A DNA stretch of 64,000 nt, taken from positions 2,542,001-2,606,000 of the forward strand of contig JAJQJQ010000023.1 in NCBI GenBank assembly GCA_028622995.1, in the 5' to 3' direction. The position numbers were made by a program, and so were the translations under genes. The DNA comes from Panagrolaimus kolymaensis. Its lineage: Eukaryota; Nematoda; Chromadorea; Rhabditida; Panagrolaimidae. Every line of letters starts with the position of its first letter. Positions within the stretch are counted from its first letter, which is position 1. A model generated the notes under the pieces. That model was given only the letters and a program-made list of their open reading frames with translations. It was not told where the DNA came from and searched no databases. This document shows positions 37,475 to 49,200 of this stretch, piece by piece.

Positions 37475-38431
37475 CTAGCCAGAGTGAGGTGTTGAACTGC
37501 GTGAATGGGATGCTGAACGACTTCGGCTGTGTGAACGAGATTTGGATCTATCAGAACGTGGAGAACGGCTTCGATTTGGTGATCTAGAATGGGCGGGGGA
37601 TTTTGATGCATCTCTTTCATGATAGGCATCTTTTTCAGGAATTTCATTATCATCTTTGGATGGCGTTGGTTTAACATTTCCATTTCTTTCCTTGGAAGAT
37701 ACCGAACGAGCGGGAGATGGAGTACGAACACGAGAGGTGGATTTGGCTTTCGTTGGTGGAGTCTCTGAACGACGTTTATCTGTAATAGAATTACTACGAG
37801 AACGATGCTTTTCAGGTGTTGTTGAACGACGTTTCTCATCGTGGGAAGGGCTACGGTGGCGTTTTTCAGGAGTGTCATTTCGACGACGATTAGTTGGAGA
37901 AACACTTCGATCTCGACTGGGACTGCGGTTATCACGACGTGATTTCTTTTCTGGAACAGGTGAATCAGATTCGGAACGGCGATGTGACCGTTTTTCAGGT
38001 GTTGGACTTCGGGATCGACTGGATCCGCTATCAGAACGACGGCGGCGTGAACGGTGATGACGCTCAGGGGTTCGAGATCGGGAAGGGCTACGATGACGAC
38101 GAGAGCTTCGCCATGGACGTCCTTTTGCCATTTCAACGAGAACTCTAAAAAATAACATTTTAGTATGTTTCAACAAAGCTATAGCTTTACCTTTCACCCA
38201 ATAGGCTTTTTCCATTCAAATCAGAAACTGCATCCTCAGCATCTCGCAAGTTGGAAAGCTCAACGAAACAATAACCATTTTTCATGAGTACATCTCGAAC
38301 TCTTCCATAACCTTAAATTTTTAGAAATATTATTTAGTGTCGTTTTTAAAATTAAGTTTACCTTTAAAAAAGTTTTCCAAATCTCTGGAACGAGCTTTGT
38401 AGGGGAGGCGTCCAACGTAAACTCTTGACAT
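37475..38431 (-). CDS. SR splicing factor with one RRM (SRSF4/5/6-like)
   Basis: Three exons (38362-38431, 38191-38311, 37475-38144), 286 residues. Residues 2-72 are an RNA-recognition motif: RVYVGRLPYKARSRDLENFF (RNP2 is VYVGRL), GYGRVRDVLMKNGYCFVEL (RNP1-like) and DLNGKSLLGERVLVEMAKG. These match the first RRM of SRSF4/5/6 and of C. elegans RSP-1/RSP-2. The pseudo-RRM with SWQDLKD that those proteins carry second is absent; the sequence goes directly into an Arg/Ser domain with repeated TPEK/TPER and SRSRS motifs. It would act in exon definition in the nucleus. A retained 46-nt second intron leaves an open frame on the genome, but RNP1 requires the spliced form. An acceptor (TTTTTTATAG) ends 5 nt before the ATG. 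Confidence 0.88.
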
Positions 38432-39960
38432 GGGTACTATAAAAAATATTAATTGTAAAATGAGATTCAAAAGATCCCAAAATAAAAAGTAGAATACACC
38501 GCGTATATAAAAAAAATTAATTAATTCTCGAATATTAAATATTACGGCAATTAAATAATTCTAAGAATCGATAAATTTAAACAACGAGCAATCAGAAAAA
38601 ATTGAAAAGATTGGAGGAAAAAAATCTTTGATTTTTTTTTGAATGGTTTATATTCGTTCTCGCTACAGCTGATTAAAGCATAACGAAGATGAATGAACAG
38701 TTAAAAGATCTGCACCATAAAAATTCTATGAATTCACAACAAAAACAAACAAGATGAAAGCTTTGCCAGCGCTCACTATATATTTTTTTTCTCGTCATTA
38801 GAAGGAGACACCAGGTTATTGGGAAAAGCGGGACGTAAGGAAAGAAATAAGCAAGAAAGACGCACAACAATTTTTGTTTACTGAACCGTCGCTTTCTTTA
38901 ATAGTGGAAGAAGGACTGCTTGAAGGTTTTCTTACATAACGATGTTGCATAGCCTTCTTTTTTGTATGAAGAAAAGAGAAAATGTCATAAAAATTGTAAG
39001 CAATTGGAATTTAGTAAATTTATAAAAACTCGAAAAAAAATAGGACTAAAAGCAATTTTTAGTAAAAACAAATAAATAAAAACAAGAAAATAGTAATGGT
39101 AATCAAAAAGGATTTAATAATTTTCCATTTTAATCGCTATAAAAGATTCATTATTGCAAAAACAAAAAATAATACACGGTAATTTTATACAATAGCTTTG
39201 AAACCATTAACCAAAATTTGAATTCAGAAGAAAGGATTGTTTTCGTTTTTATAAAAAAAAACATGAAATCAATTTTGCGGTAATTGCAATTCAATTATAA
39301 AAATCTTTTGTTTGATAAAACATGTATGATGCTAACATCGAAAAACAAAAGAAATGATCAAACTACAAATCTGCATGCATTCCTTATATTGATATCTCCC
39401 AAAACTGGGCAAATATTTTGTATTTTTTTAAACAAACAATCTTCATTGGCAAAAAAACGATATCCTCATACTCTCTTTCAAGTTTTAAAGGAGTTATTTC
39501 AAAAAAAGGATGAAAAATTTTTTATTTTTACAAACTTGCCAAATTGTTTAATCTTTGTTTGCTTATTAGTTTCCTGTTATTAATAAAATTTAAAAAATAT
39601 TTAAACTTCTAAAATGCTATTACAGTTTGAGTAAAATTTTGTTATGAAAAATATTTTTCTTAAAGGTCGAATGTCCTGTATGGAAAAGAGATAGCATAGG
39701 CGCCATTCAGAATGCATTTAATTTTTGTCATTTTTCTTTATTGGTAATAAATAAGTTTGCCATAAATTAAAAAAATCTAGTGGAATATCTAATAATATAT
39801 TTTTTATACCCATCTTTTCTCATCTTGTAAAGTTAAAATATTCAAAACTTTTTCTCGCTTTCCAATTATTAACTTTCTTTTTGCGCTTTCTTGAAATTTC
39901 GCAATTTCATATATGCTCTTTACTAAAGTTTCTCTTTCCAGTCAGTCAAATTCAGCAAAG
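38432..39960. other. Promoter region between divergent genes
   Basis: About 1.5 kb between the SR gene (-) and the first SmD1 gene (+). It is AT-rich; the 99-codon frame at 39284-39583 has no coding bias. A splice acceptor (TCTCTTTCCAG) ends at about 39941, 19 nt before the SmD1 ATG, so the in-frame ATG at 39913 is in the leader. Confidence 0.5.
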
Positions 39961-40440
39961 ATGAAGCTCGTTCGCTTTTTAATGAAACTTACCCGAGAAA
40001 CTGTTACTATTGAACTTAAAAATGGTACACAAGTTCAAGGAACAATTCTCGGCGTGGATGTCGCAATGAATATGCATCTACGATCTGTAAAAATGACCGT
40101 TAAAGGGCGAGATCAAATAGCTCTTGATGCTTTATCTATCAGAGGTAATTAAGAATCCCCAACCTTATATATGCATAAGAAATATTTTTTCCAGGAAATA
40201 ATATTCGATACATTGTACTTCCTGACGCCCTCGGATTGGACCAACTTTTAGTTGATGATGAACCAAAAAACAAAAAATCCACTCGTGGACGCGGCGGTAT
40301 TCGTGGACGTGGTGGTATTCGTGGAAGAGGTTAAAATTTTTATTAGTTATTTGTAATATTACTAAATTTCATTTTTAGGTCGCGGTGGTATTGGTGGTGG
40401 TCGAGGAAGAGGTGGTGGCAGAGGTCGTGGAAGACCATAA
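39961..40440 (+). CDS. snr-3: SmD1, spliceosomal snRNP core protein, copy A
   Basis: Three exons (39961-40144, 40195-40329, 40379-40440), 126 residues. [42 protein letters not shown] and [21 protein letters not shown] are the Sm1 and Sm2 motifs of SmD1, almost unchanged across animals. The C-terminal tail is Gly/Arg repeats, the substrate for arginine dimethylation and SMN binding. SmD1 is one of seven proteins ringed around the Sm site of U1, U2, U4 and U5 snRNAs. The first intron splits the codon after SIRG; a second intron lies in the RG tail. A second copy lies 1.2 kb downstream in convergent orientation. Which copy corresponds to C. elegans snr-3 cannot be decided here. Confidence 0.95.
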
Positions 40441-41684
40441 AAACTTTAACTTAAAACTTTTTTATTACAATCTTTCATACAATATTCGAACACTCGGCTG
40501 CTAAAAAAGGTTTCAAAACATTGCAAAAATTATCTTATTCCCCTACTTTTTCTGATTTTTTTTTCGTGGAGGAGCGGAACTCTCATGCTAAACAATGAAA
40601 ACCACAAGACGCGGATAATATTAAAGAGTTGCTGTTTTTTCTTGATTCGGCTGATGACGCCTCCTTTTTGTAGCAAGGTGTTCGAATGCGGTTACGAGAG
40701 ATTGTATTATTTTTTGTTGTTGTTTTAAATTTTTGTTTTTTCCTTATTCATTTTTTGACGCAAGATTGCTTGCTTTAATAAACTGTCTTGATTATGATGA
40801 TAAATGCTTTACATTTTTATCATTTTTAGTGTTGTGAAACTCCGGCGCATCGCACTAAAAAGACGTATTACTGTATCATCTCTGCCTTATGGCCGATCCG
40901 TGACTGCAAACGCCGCCAGTATCAGTATATGAGGATTTTACTATGTGTTTCTCCCATACCGCCACTAAATTAGACATCACATTCCAACGCATAACACGTA
41001 TTTGCAAGGAACAAAATAGCAATACAATTGCAAACACATTTTTTCAATTATGTACATCATCGTAAAGTCATATGTGCAACCAGTGAAATACATACTTTCA
41101 ACAACCAACACATAAACCACATATAAGCTTTACGACAACCATCAACGCAACTTAATCATGTAATCTAAAAAGGCCCATATGAAATTCATCATCAATGTCG
41201 AGCAACCAACGCTATATAAATCAGCCAAATTCATTCCTTTAATTGTCGGTGGCCGCCACCAGCATTACAGCCAGGATATGATATTATTCTTATATTGTAT
41301 TTGTATAGTAATTGAACCATAAATTAATGATTGAACTTGACATCGTAGGGAAACCATCATGCAAGTAGGCTGGAGTTGCGCAAACTATGGGAGATAACAT
41401 TAGTTTACCATTCCACAGGTTCTTAATATCAAAACAAATTAAAATAGGTACAAGTTTCAAAGGCAATTGTCACCATAAAAGGCGTAAATCATTGATTACT
41501 CCGACCACCTTCATAAAAGATAATATAAGAAGTCTAAGAAAGAAGCAGATGCAAGAAAATAGAGTTTGACTAAAAATAAATACAAAACAAGAATACATAT
41601 TTTATTTAAACAAAAATTGTTGCATCTAAACAAAGAAAACAAAGATGAAGAAAAAGTAACAAGTCAAAAATTAAAAATATTTCA
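40441..41684. other. Spacer between convergent SmD1 genes with an unusual-composition island
   Basis: About 1.24 kb. The middle part (about 40840-41560) has few homopolymers and more CA/TG and CG steps than other intergenic DNA here, and includes the near-palindrome GGTGGCCGCCACC (about 41249). Open frames are under 60 codons and match nothing I know. As it is 3' to both flanking genes it is not an obvious promoter. It could be a mobile-element remnant or an unannotated RNA gene. Confidence 0.4.
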
Positions 41685-42124
41685 TTAAAAAGCTCTTCCA
41701 CGAGCAGCACCTCTTCCACGAACACCACCGCGTCCACGAATAGCACCGCGCCCACGAGCAGCAAATCCACGAGCACCACCACGTCCACGTCCGGAAAGTC
41801 CACGAGCTGCTTTTTTGACCTTTGGTTCATCATCGACTAAAAGTTGATCCAGTCCGAGAGCATCAGGAAGTATAATGTATCGAATATTGTTTCCTAAAAA
41901 AATAACCATTATAAACAGTTGGTAATAAAAAGAAACTCACCTCTGATAGATAAAGCATCAAGAGCAATTTGATCTCGTCCTTGAACATTCATTTTCACAG
42001 ACCGTAAGTGCATATTCATTGCGACATCCACGCCGAGAATTGTTCCTTGAACTTGTGTACCATTTTTGAGTTCAATAGTGACGGTTTCACGCGTAAGTTT
42101 CATTAAAAAGCGAACAAGTTTCAT
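41685..42124 (-). CDS. SmD1, spliceosomal snRNP core protein, copy B
   Basis: Two exons (41941-42124 and 41685-41893), 130 residues. The Sm fold is nearly identical to copy A: within the first 80 residues I see only a few changes (TVK to NVQ after SVKM, and V to I in IRYI). The first intron is at the same codon. It lacks copy A's tail intron, and its RG tail differs ([15 protein letters not shown], ending GRAF). Silent positions differ widely, so the duplication is old and both copies appear to be under selection. An acceptor (CTCTTTTTAG) ends 15 nt before the ATG, and a polyadenylation signal lies near 41600. Function as for copy A. Confidence 0.93.
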
Positions 42125-42576
42125 CTTGAATGAATATGCCTAAAAAGAGAAACTTTAGTAAAACACGAAGCATTAAACACGATTGTTTTAGCGAACAACG
42201 AATAAATAGGATTCAAATGATGGGCAATGAGAAGAAAAACTCATTCAGTAATAATAAATATGTATGCGAAATCAAAGATGGTAAAGCTTGAAGACAAAAA
42301 AACTAAAGTTTTGGATTTTTTTCTGAAGCGTTTGCCTTCGAAAATTACTTTACTCAATCTTATCACGAATTCAAATGAAAGCGGATTTTTGAAAAATAGT
42401 GCGAACAAACAAGGACAACTTCATCAATCAATTGATCTATCTATTTTTTTGCTTCTGAATTTAAAAAAAATTAGTTATCCCATTAAAGGAATAAAACAAA
42501 AAATACAAAAACAAAAACTCCAAGTGTTATTTAGTTTAGAAAATGGAATTGATAATTTTTTTATTAAAGCTTTATT
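42125..42576. other. Spacer between SmD1 copy B and the GLUT-like gene
   Basis: 452 bases of Lys/Ile-codon-rich sequence. A 164-codon plus-strand frame (42227-42721) crosses it and overlaps the last exon of the transporter in antisense; it is not accepted as a gene. Confidence 0.5.
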
Positions 42577-44237
42577 TCAATTTACATCCTTATTATTATT
42601 GCTTAATTCTTTAACAATTTCATCAATGGATCTATTTTTTGTTTCTGGAAGTTTAAAATATAAAACAATGAGACATCCAATGGAAGGAATAACAAAAAGT
42701 ACAACAAAGCTCCAAGCATGAATGAGTTTGAATAAAGGTAGAATAGCAAAAGTTGAAGCAATCACAACAAGTTGATTAATGGAGACTGAACATGCTTGAA
42801 CTCGAGATCGAACATTTTGGGCAACCAATTCAGCACTAATAAATCTTGAAGTTGGACCAGCGCCTGCACTAAAAATTTTAAAAAGTTTTTGTTAGTTTTT
42901 AGTTATGGAAGTTGTTAACAATTTACCCATATGAGAATCCATAAACTACAAGAGAAAATAAACAACCATAACGAAGCCATGAAAAATATTTAGTTAATGC
43001 TGCAAAAATAGCATAAAATGCGAGAGAACTAATATTAATTGTTGAAAAGCTTAATAATGTTTGCCTTCTCGAATATCTTGCAATCCAATACATTCCACCA
43101 CATGTTCCAATAACGTAGGAAGTTGCCATTAAAGCTGTGGAATATTCTGCAATTTCTGATTCAAGCCCTGAATCTTTGAGAAAATATGTTGATGAAAGTA
43201 AAATGGACCAAAAGGCTACAGTATTTTGAAGGGCCAAAACCGAAAGCATTATTGCTTTTCGAAGATATGGAATTTTAAAAATATTAATTTTTACTAGTTC
43301 GTTTTGTTCTCTTTCTGCTTCAATTTCTTCGAGAATTTTATTTACATCCACGGTTTTACCTTGATAAAAAGTAATTGAAAGTTTTGCTTCTTTATGGTCT
43401 TTTCGAGATAAAAGAAGAAACTTCGGAGTTTCATGAAATGTAAATGAACCGAGAAAGGCGAAGAAATCTATGAAGAGGAAAGGTTTTGGTTAAAGTTTTT
43501 TGTAAATGTATGACTTACTAAGTATTGCCACACCACCGCAGGCAATATCCATTCGTTTTCCAAGAAGTGAATTAATTCCAACAAGCATTGAAAATAATGC
43601 AACAATGGCAAACCATATTCCACTAAGAAATGATGACATTCCACGATCTCGTGCTGAAGAGCATTCCTATAATTTTAGAATTAATGGAAGCTTTACAATA
43701 AAATAAACAAACTTGTAAAAATAAAATTTGAGTTTGATAAACAACCGCGCAAGCAATGGATGCTAAAATTCTTGCCGCAAATAAAGCTTCTAACGAATTA
43801 AATTCTAATGCACTAAATCGAATTAAAGATGTGAGAAAATTAATTCCAGAAAAAATGATGAATGTCGCTAAAATAATTTATGGGTTTATAAGATGCGATG
43901 AGAACAAATGGTTAGGCTTACTTCGTCGACCGAATTTTTCGTTGAACACGGGACTCAACCAAATTCCAATAAAATATCCGATAAACCAAATGTGAAGTAA
44001 CAAATTCCATGTTAAATTGTATCGTGAATCGGTAAATTCAATACCTAAAAAGTTGCCTTTTTTTACGTATGTATTTCTCAAATTGTCTTTACCTTTATTT
44101 ACAAACCAATGTTGAATAAATTTTTTAAAATATTCAATTGGTACATTTAAATATGTGGTAGAAAAAGCATAATTTATATTTGCCGATAAAGCCACCAATG
44201 AAGCATTCCATAAAAGCTTCCAATGAATATCATCCAT
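42577..44237 (-). CDS. GLUT/SLC2-like sugar transporter of the major facilitator superfamily
   Basis: Six exons (44093-44237, 43922-44044, 43713-43867, 43519-43666, 42927-43467, 42577-42868), 467 residues, the usual GLUT length. Twelve hydrophobic segments are expected and most are visible. Landmarks: NEKFGRR after helix 2 (the G-R-R/K loop), ECSSARDRG between helices 4 and 5, HETPKFLL (family PESPRYLL) after helix 6, ARYSRRQTLL after helix 8, GAGPTSRFISAEL (family GPGPIPWFxxAEL) at helix 10, and LPETKNRSIDEI at the end of helix 12 (family VPETKGRTFEEI). The Pro-Trp normally in the helix 10 motif is replaced by Ser-Arg, and the classic glucose QLS/QQxSGxN residues are not evident. The substrate is therefore unknown. 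The 48-nt first intron (44045-44092) is in frame without a stop. No acceptor is obvious just before the ATG. Confidence 0.82.
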
Positions 44238-46231
44238 TTTTTTCGAAACAAATTTAAAACAAAATTATTTTGCACGCGTGATTTTGATCAAATCGGTGGC
44301 AGTGTACCGAAATATTTTGGTTTTTAAGGACACTGATAAAAAAAAATTGAGTGCAGATGTGCAAGTTAAAATTTCTTCTATTTTTTGATTGAATGTTGCA
44401 ATTATCAGGACAGTGAAGATATTTATTTTGCTTTTCTTTGTGCAACAAAATCTGAAAAAAAAGTTTATCAATGAATTTTTCAATCAGTGTCACATTGTTT
44501 TGACGTAATGAAATCAAACTAAATACACGGTTATTGGATTATAAACATCTGAAATCTTAGAAGATAAGAGACGAAGAGGAGGCAATTGTCAAAGGTCATT
44601 TTATGAGCTGTGCACCTTTTGGTATAAGAAAGAGATTTTAAGAGACAGCAGCAATCAACAAATTATTTAGGCCGTTTTAAAGTGCAAGAAGGGCAAATGT
44701 ATGAAAAGAACAGGCTAATATTTTTTTATTTTTCGTTATAGTTTAAACTATATTTTTAAAGCTATTCAAACTTTCAAGAAGACGTTTTTAATTCATCCAT
44801 CGATTCTTCCGATTATCACATGATTAAAATAATAAAGAAAGAAATCTAAACACAAACATTGAAAGCTTTTTTTCTCTTTGAAATCAAAACAATATTCGGT
44901 GCAAAAAAATGATGAACAACAAGAAAATTGATAAACGTTCAAAATAAAAACAATTTATCGCAACTTTTTTCCACACAATTTTTAGCAAGTGTTTTGACAA
45001 AAATTCGCTAGATTAAAGGTTGTTTAATCGTATGGCTGACAATAAATTTTGTATATTTGTTTTGAAAGAATTAAAATTTAAACATTTTGCAGCAAAGCAG
45101 TGATGGAATGATTTAGTAATCAAACAACGTCTTTATCAACCATAGACAATGCCAAAGTTAATCATTTATAAGTTGATATTTATTCATTCAAAATGAGGAA
45201 CTAAAAACTTCTAAAATAGGTTCAATTTTCATAAAGTGCATGTGATATCCCAGAAAATAAGCTAATTTTCTATAAACTTTTTTATGCACTTCCGAAGTTT
45301 AAAGGACTTTCAGTATTATTTTTTATTGCTATTTTTACGATCATCTGTATCGTCCAGCTGATTTGTGAATTACCCTAATTTTCTTTTGTACTTTCAAACC
45401 ATTTTTTCAATTTTACGTGCGAAAAATCTGTTATGTGTTTTCTTCAATGGCCTTTTTTTTGTTCCCTCAAAATTTTTGTCAATTTTAGTAAAGTTTTAGT
45501 TCAAGAAAAAAAGATTTCATTCAAATAAACATTTTTTTTCTTCCAAAAAACTATTATTTGCTTCTTTCTTCCTTGAAAGAATCTGCGTCACATTTGACGT
45601 CGAAAATTGAAATTGAATTTAGAAAGCATCTACGTAGAAAATAGAAAAATCATGGATAAAAAAAATTATCTTAAAAATATTTAGAAATGTTTTGTATTGC
45701 ACGCAAATTTAGTCATGAGCTGATGACCTCGGTAATCCCCAGAGGCTTGCTTGCTTCTTTCTGCTAACTAAAAAATGCAAACTTTTACTTAGTTGATTTT
45801 ATTTTAGTATTTGTTGTTACGTAACAAATAAATTTTAAAACTTTCTTTATAGCTTTTTTGATGTTTGTGTTCCTAAAGAAAAGCTAATAATAAAAAAATA
45901 AATTGATTTATAAAATAAATATTTTCAATGAATAAAAAATAGAAGTAAAAATGTTTGATGTCTTACTGTATATTATTTCTCTCGATCAAAATAGAGAAAA
46001 AATATAAGTGTAAAAGTTGAAATAAAACAAAATGTAATTTTATGGTTCCCTTTTAATTTCATCTTCTTAGAATTAAAGTTTGCTTTACATATCCCCGACT
46101 TGTTTTATTTTCTAAACAAATCTGTAGTTTATTTCTCGCAATTTCCTTCCTTATTTTCATGTGTAATAAATAATAATTATTGTATAACCCACTCAAAAAC
46201 ACAATAAAAATTTCATAAAACTGCCATAATG

Positions 46232-46250
46232 TATTTATTTATTTATTTAT
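46232..46250. repeat. (TTTA)n microsatellite
   Basis: Four to five tandem TTTA units within the gene-poor region. No function is implied. Confidence 0.7.
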
Positions 46251-49200
46251 TACTAAAATTAACCCCTCATTTCTTTTTCTTTATAGTCGTAATAAACAAT
46301 AATTATTATTATTAATAATAAAAACAAGATAAACGAAGGAGGTGTAAGACTACTGCATTCATGAATGTTGACGCTTTTTCTCTTTCAAGTTTTAAAAAAT
46401 TTTCGAAAAAGAAAAAAATAAACAAAGTTAAATTATTTAAAAAATGATTTTTAAAAATTTTAAAATAAACTGGTTTAAATAAAAAATGTTTTCAAAATTA
46501 TGCATTTCCCACGCTCTTTTTTTTTATCAATCGTCGAAAGAAAATAAAAATAATAAACAATATTTTCATTTGACAATGTTAAAGGAACCGCTGATCAATA
46601 ACCTACATATTTATTTATTATTGAAATTTTTTCATATTTTTAGAAACTATAAATAAGCAAATCCCTTGACTTTTCTTCTTTTTAATTGTTTTTGCTAGCA
46701 AAAACATTTTTGCTTTTTGCATCAAAAAATAACTTCCTCTTCTTCCAGAGCAAAAAAACTTTCATTCATCATTCACTTAAAGCTCAGAATTAAAAAAATT
46801 TTTGTGTGTGTTTTAGAGTAAAAAAGAAAGTTGTGAAATACATGCATACATTAGCTGTTTCGGAAGAAGAAGGTCACAAAAGCATTGTTTAAACAATGAA
46901 ACAAAAATTGCGCATCTTTTTTCTTGTCATTTTTTTGTGTGGGGTTATTTTTAATATTACATAAATAAATACATTTGTATGAATCAATTCAATTACACTT
47001 TGCTCTGGAAGAAAATTCAACGTTGTTTTGTTTGGAAAATAGACAAATGAAAAAAATGAGTGGGTTGAGTGAAGCCATGAGTAAACTGTTAGAAAGAACT
47101 GATAGTTTTGAATCATTTTTTTGCAACTTGCAAAAAATGCTATTTTTAAAAAAGAGATCGAGTTAAACCGAAGAATGTAAAAGTAACAAAGTGCAAAAGA
47201 AACTTTTTTAAAAATAATTCGAGAAGTAAACTTTGGACCTAACTGGTTTTTATGTGCTTTAATACCTTAAATTTATTAAAAACTTTGAATAAAAATAATT
47301 TATACCTAAGAAACTTTTAATAAAAAATTAGCTTTAAAGTAAATTTTGGTCAAAAAACTCCTCAACTTCCCTAAAATTTTATTCGGTTTTATCAAAAACT
47401 TCTGTATACTATTTTTACTTCCTCATTCTCTACTATTTTTGCTTCATTGAAAAAAATCTTTTTTATACAAATAGTTTCATTATATTGTTGTTGTTATTTT
47501 CTCTTCGTTATTCATAAATATGTATGATAACACAAAAGGTTTTCGCCATCATCCTTGTCAATAATAAATGCTCTTTCTCTTCTCCTTTCTTTCATTGAGT
47601 GCAAAAACATTTCCTCATTATTTTTGACCGATCGAGCGATCATCATAAAGAAAGTTTGCTGTCTGATCATTTTAAACACAACAAAAAAGAAAAATTGATA
47701 CATTTTTTACGTTCAAAATTTCGTCAAAACAGACGTCATAACTAACACCTACGATGAAGATTGCAACAAGGATATGTAATATCCTACGCAATATCTTTCT
47801 ATTTTTTTCAAGGTTGAAAGATATTTCATAGAAAAAAAGTAATATTTTTTTAAACTAAAAAAAGATAAAACTAAATTTTTTTATCTCCCTAATTTTTTTT
47901 TGTCTGTTCTTTGTGCTGCGGTTAATTTAGTTATCATTGAAAGAAAAAAAAATATAATGACCAAATAATGGTGGTGGTGCGGGTTGAGTTGTTGATCTAG
48001 AAAAAAAAAACACTAATTTGCGATGGTGAAAATAAAAAATGATTCTAACAATTTGACGAAGAACATAAAGAAAAAAAGAAGAAGAAAAAGATAGGGTAAA
48101 AAACCAGTTTAATTTTTGAAGCTAAAAACTAAAGGAAAAATAACTCTTTCTTTTTTTTTGTGACGTTCATTATTGTTGCCTTTATTTTTTAATTAAACTA
48201 TTTCGGTTTGACCTGAAGACGTAACCCCAAAGAATTTGTTTTTATTGACATGAGTGCACCGGTTATTAAATATTTTTCTTTGCAAACTAAAATTCTTTGA
48301 AATTTTTTCTTGCAAAAAATATTTAAGAAAAAATAAAAACAAAAAAAGGAAAAAAGTGGAACGCTAAAAATAAAAAATTAAGAAGAGCTTCAAAGTTGCA
48401 CGTAGGTTTGCTTTTACACGATATTTGCAAGCAACCTAACATTCCATTTGAAGCTCGTGATAGATAGTAATCATTTTAAAACGAGTTGTGTTACTGTCGT
48501 CTTTAAATCATACCTAAAACACATGTTCTTAATTTTCTTTTTTCCAAATTGTTTTGGTATTTTTTTTATCCCTATTTGTGTGCAATGCAAGTTCCCTCTC
48601 CACCAAACAGGCTTATCTCATTAAAATGCCCGTAAAATAATTTAAAATACATTCCAATAAAAAAAATTTAAAACTGTTCATTTAAATTCTATAAATATTT
48701 TTCCTTTAATCTTTTATTTTAAAAAGTGCTGTTTTTAGAAAACTGATGATAACTTTAACCTGTAAAAAAGGAATATCTCGATCTATTTCTGTCCGTGGGA
48801 ATTTTGGCGACATATTTGACATTCCATTAATTTTCCAGACAATAAAAAAAGTCGATAAGAGAGAACTCATGAATCATTTTTATTGTGTGGAGCGTTTTTA
48901 CGGTTTTTCACCCTAAAAAATACAATTAACTTTGATTTTTTTAAAAATTATTTTTCGAAGAATTTAAATTAAAAGTTTTGAAATTCTTTTTAAACATTTT
49001 TTGATTATGACTAGATAGTGGTGGTCATGGTTGAGATAATGAATCACATAAAGACCAAAAGGGATTTATCTGGTTAAAGTTCAATGGATGGATTTATTCG
49101 AATAGAGAAAAAACTTTGGCTTGAAGGTTTTTGCAATTTTTTTATAATAGAACACAGGGTTACGATAGTTTCGAAGCCAAAAGTTTAAAATAATTTTGTT

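Noticed and set aside
39284..39583. 99-codon plus-strand open frame upstream of SmD1
   Set aside because: No acceptor or Kozak-like context, Lys/Leu/Phe-rich, and lies in the promoter region of two divergent genes.
39913..39960. Upstream in-frame ATG extending SmD1 copy A by 16 residues
   Set aside because: SmD1 always begins [10 protein letters not shown], copy B has no such extension, and an acceptor lies between the two ATGs.
42227..42721. 164-codon plus-strand open frame
   Set aside because: Overlaps the last exon of the GLUT-like gene in antisense and otherwise consists of Lys/Ile/Leu-rich intergenic sequence; no splice sites or homology.
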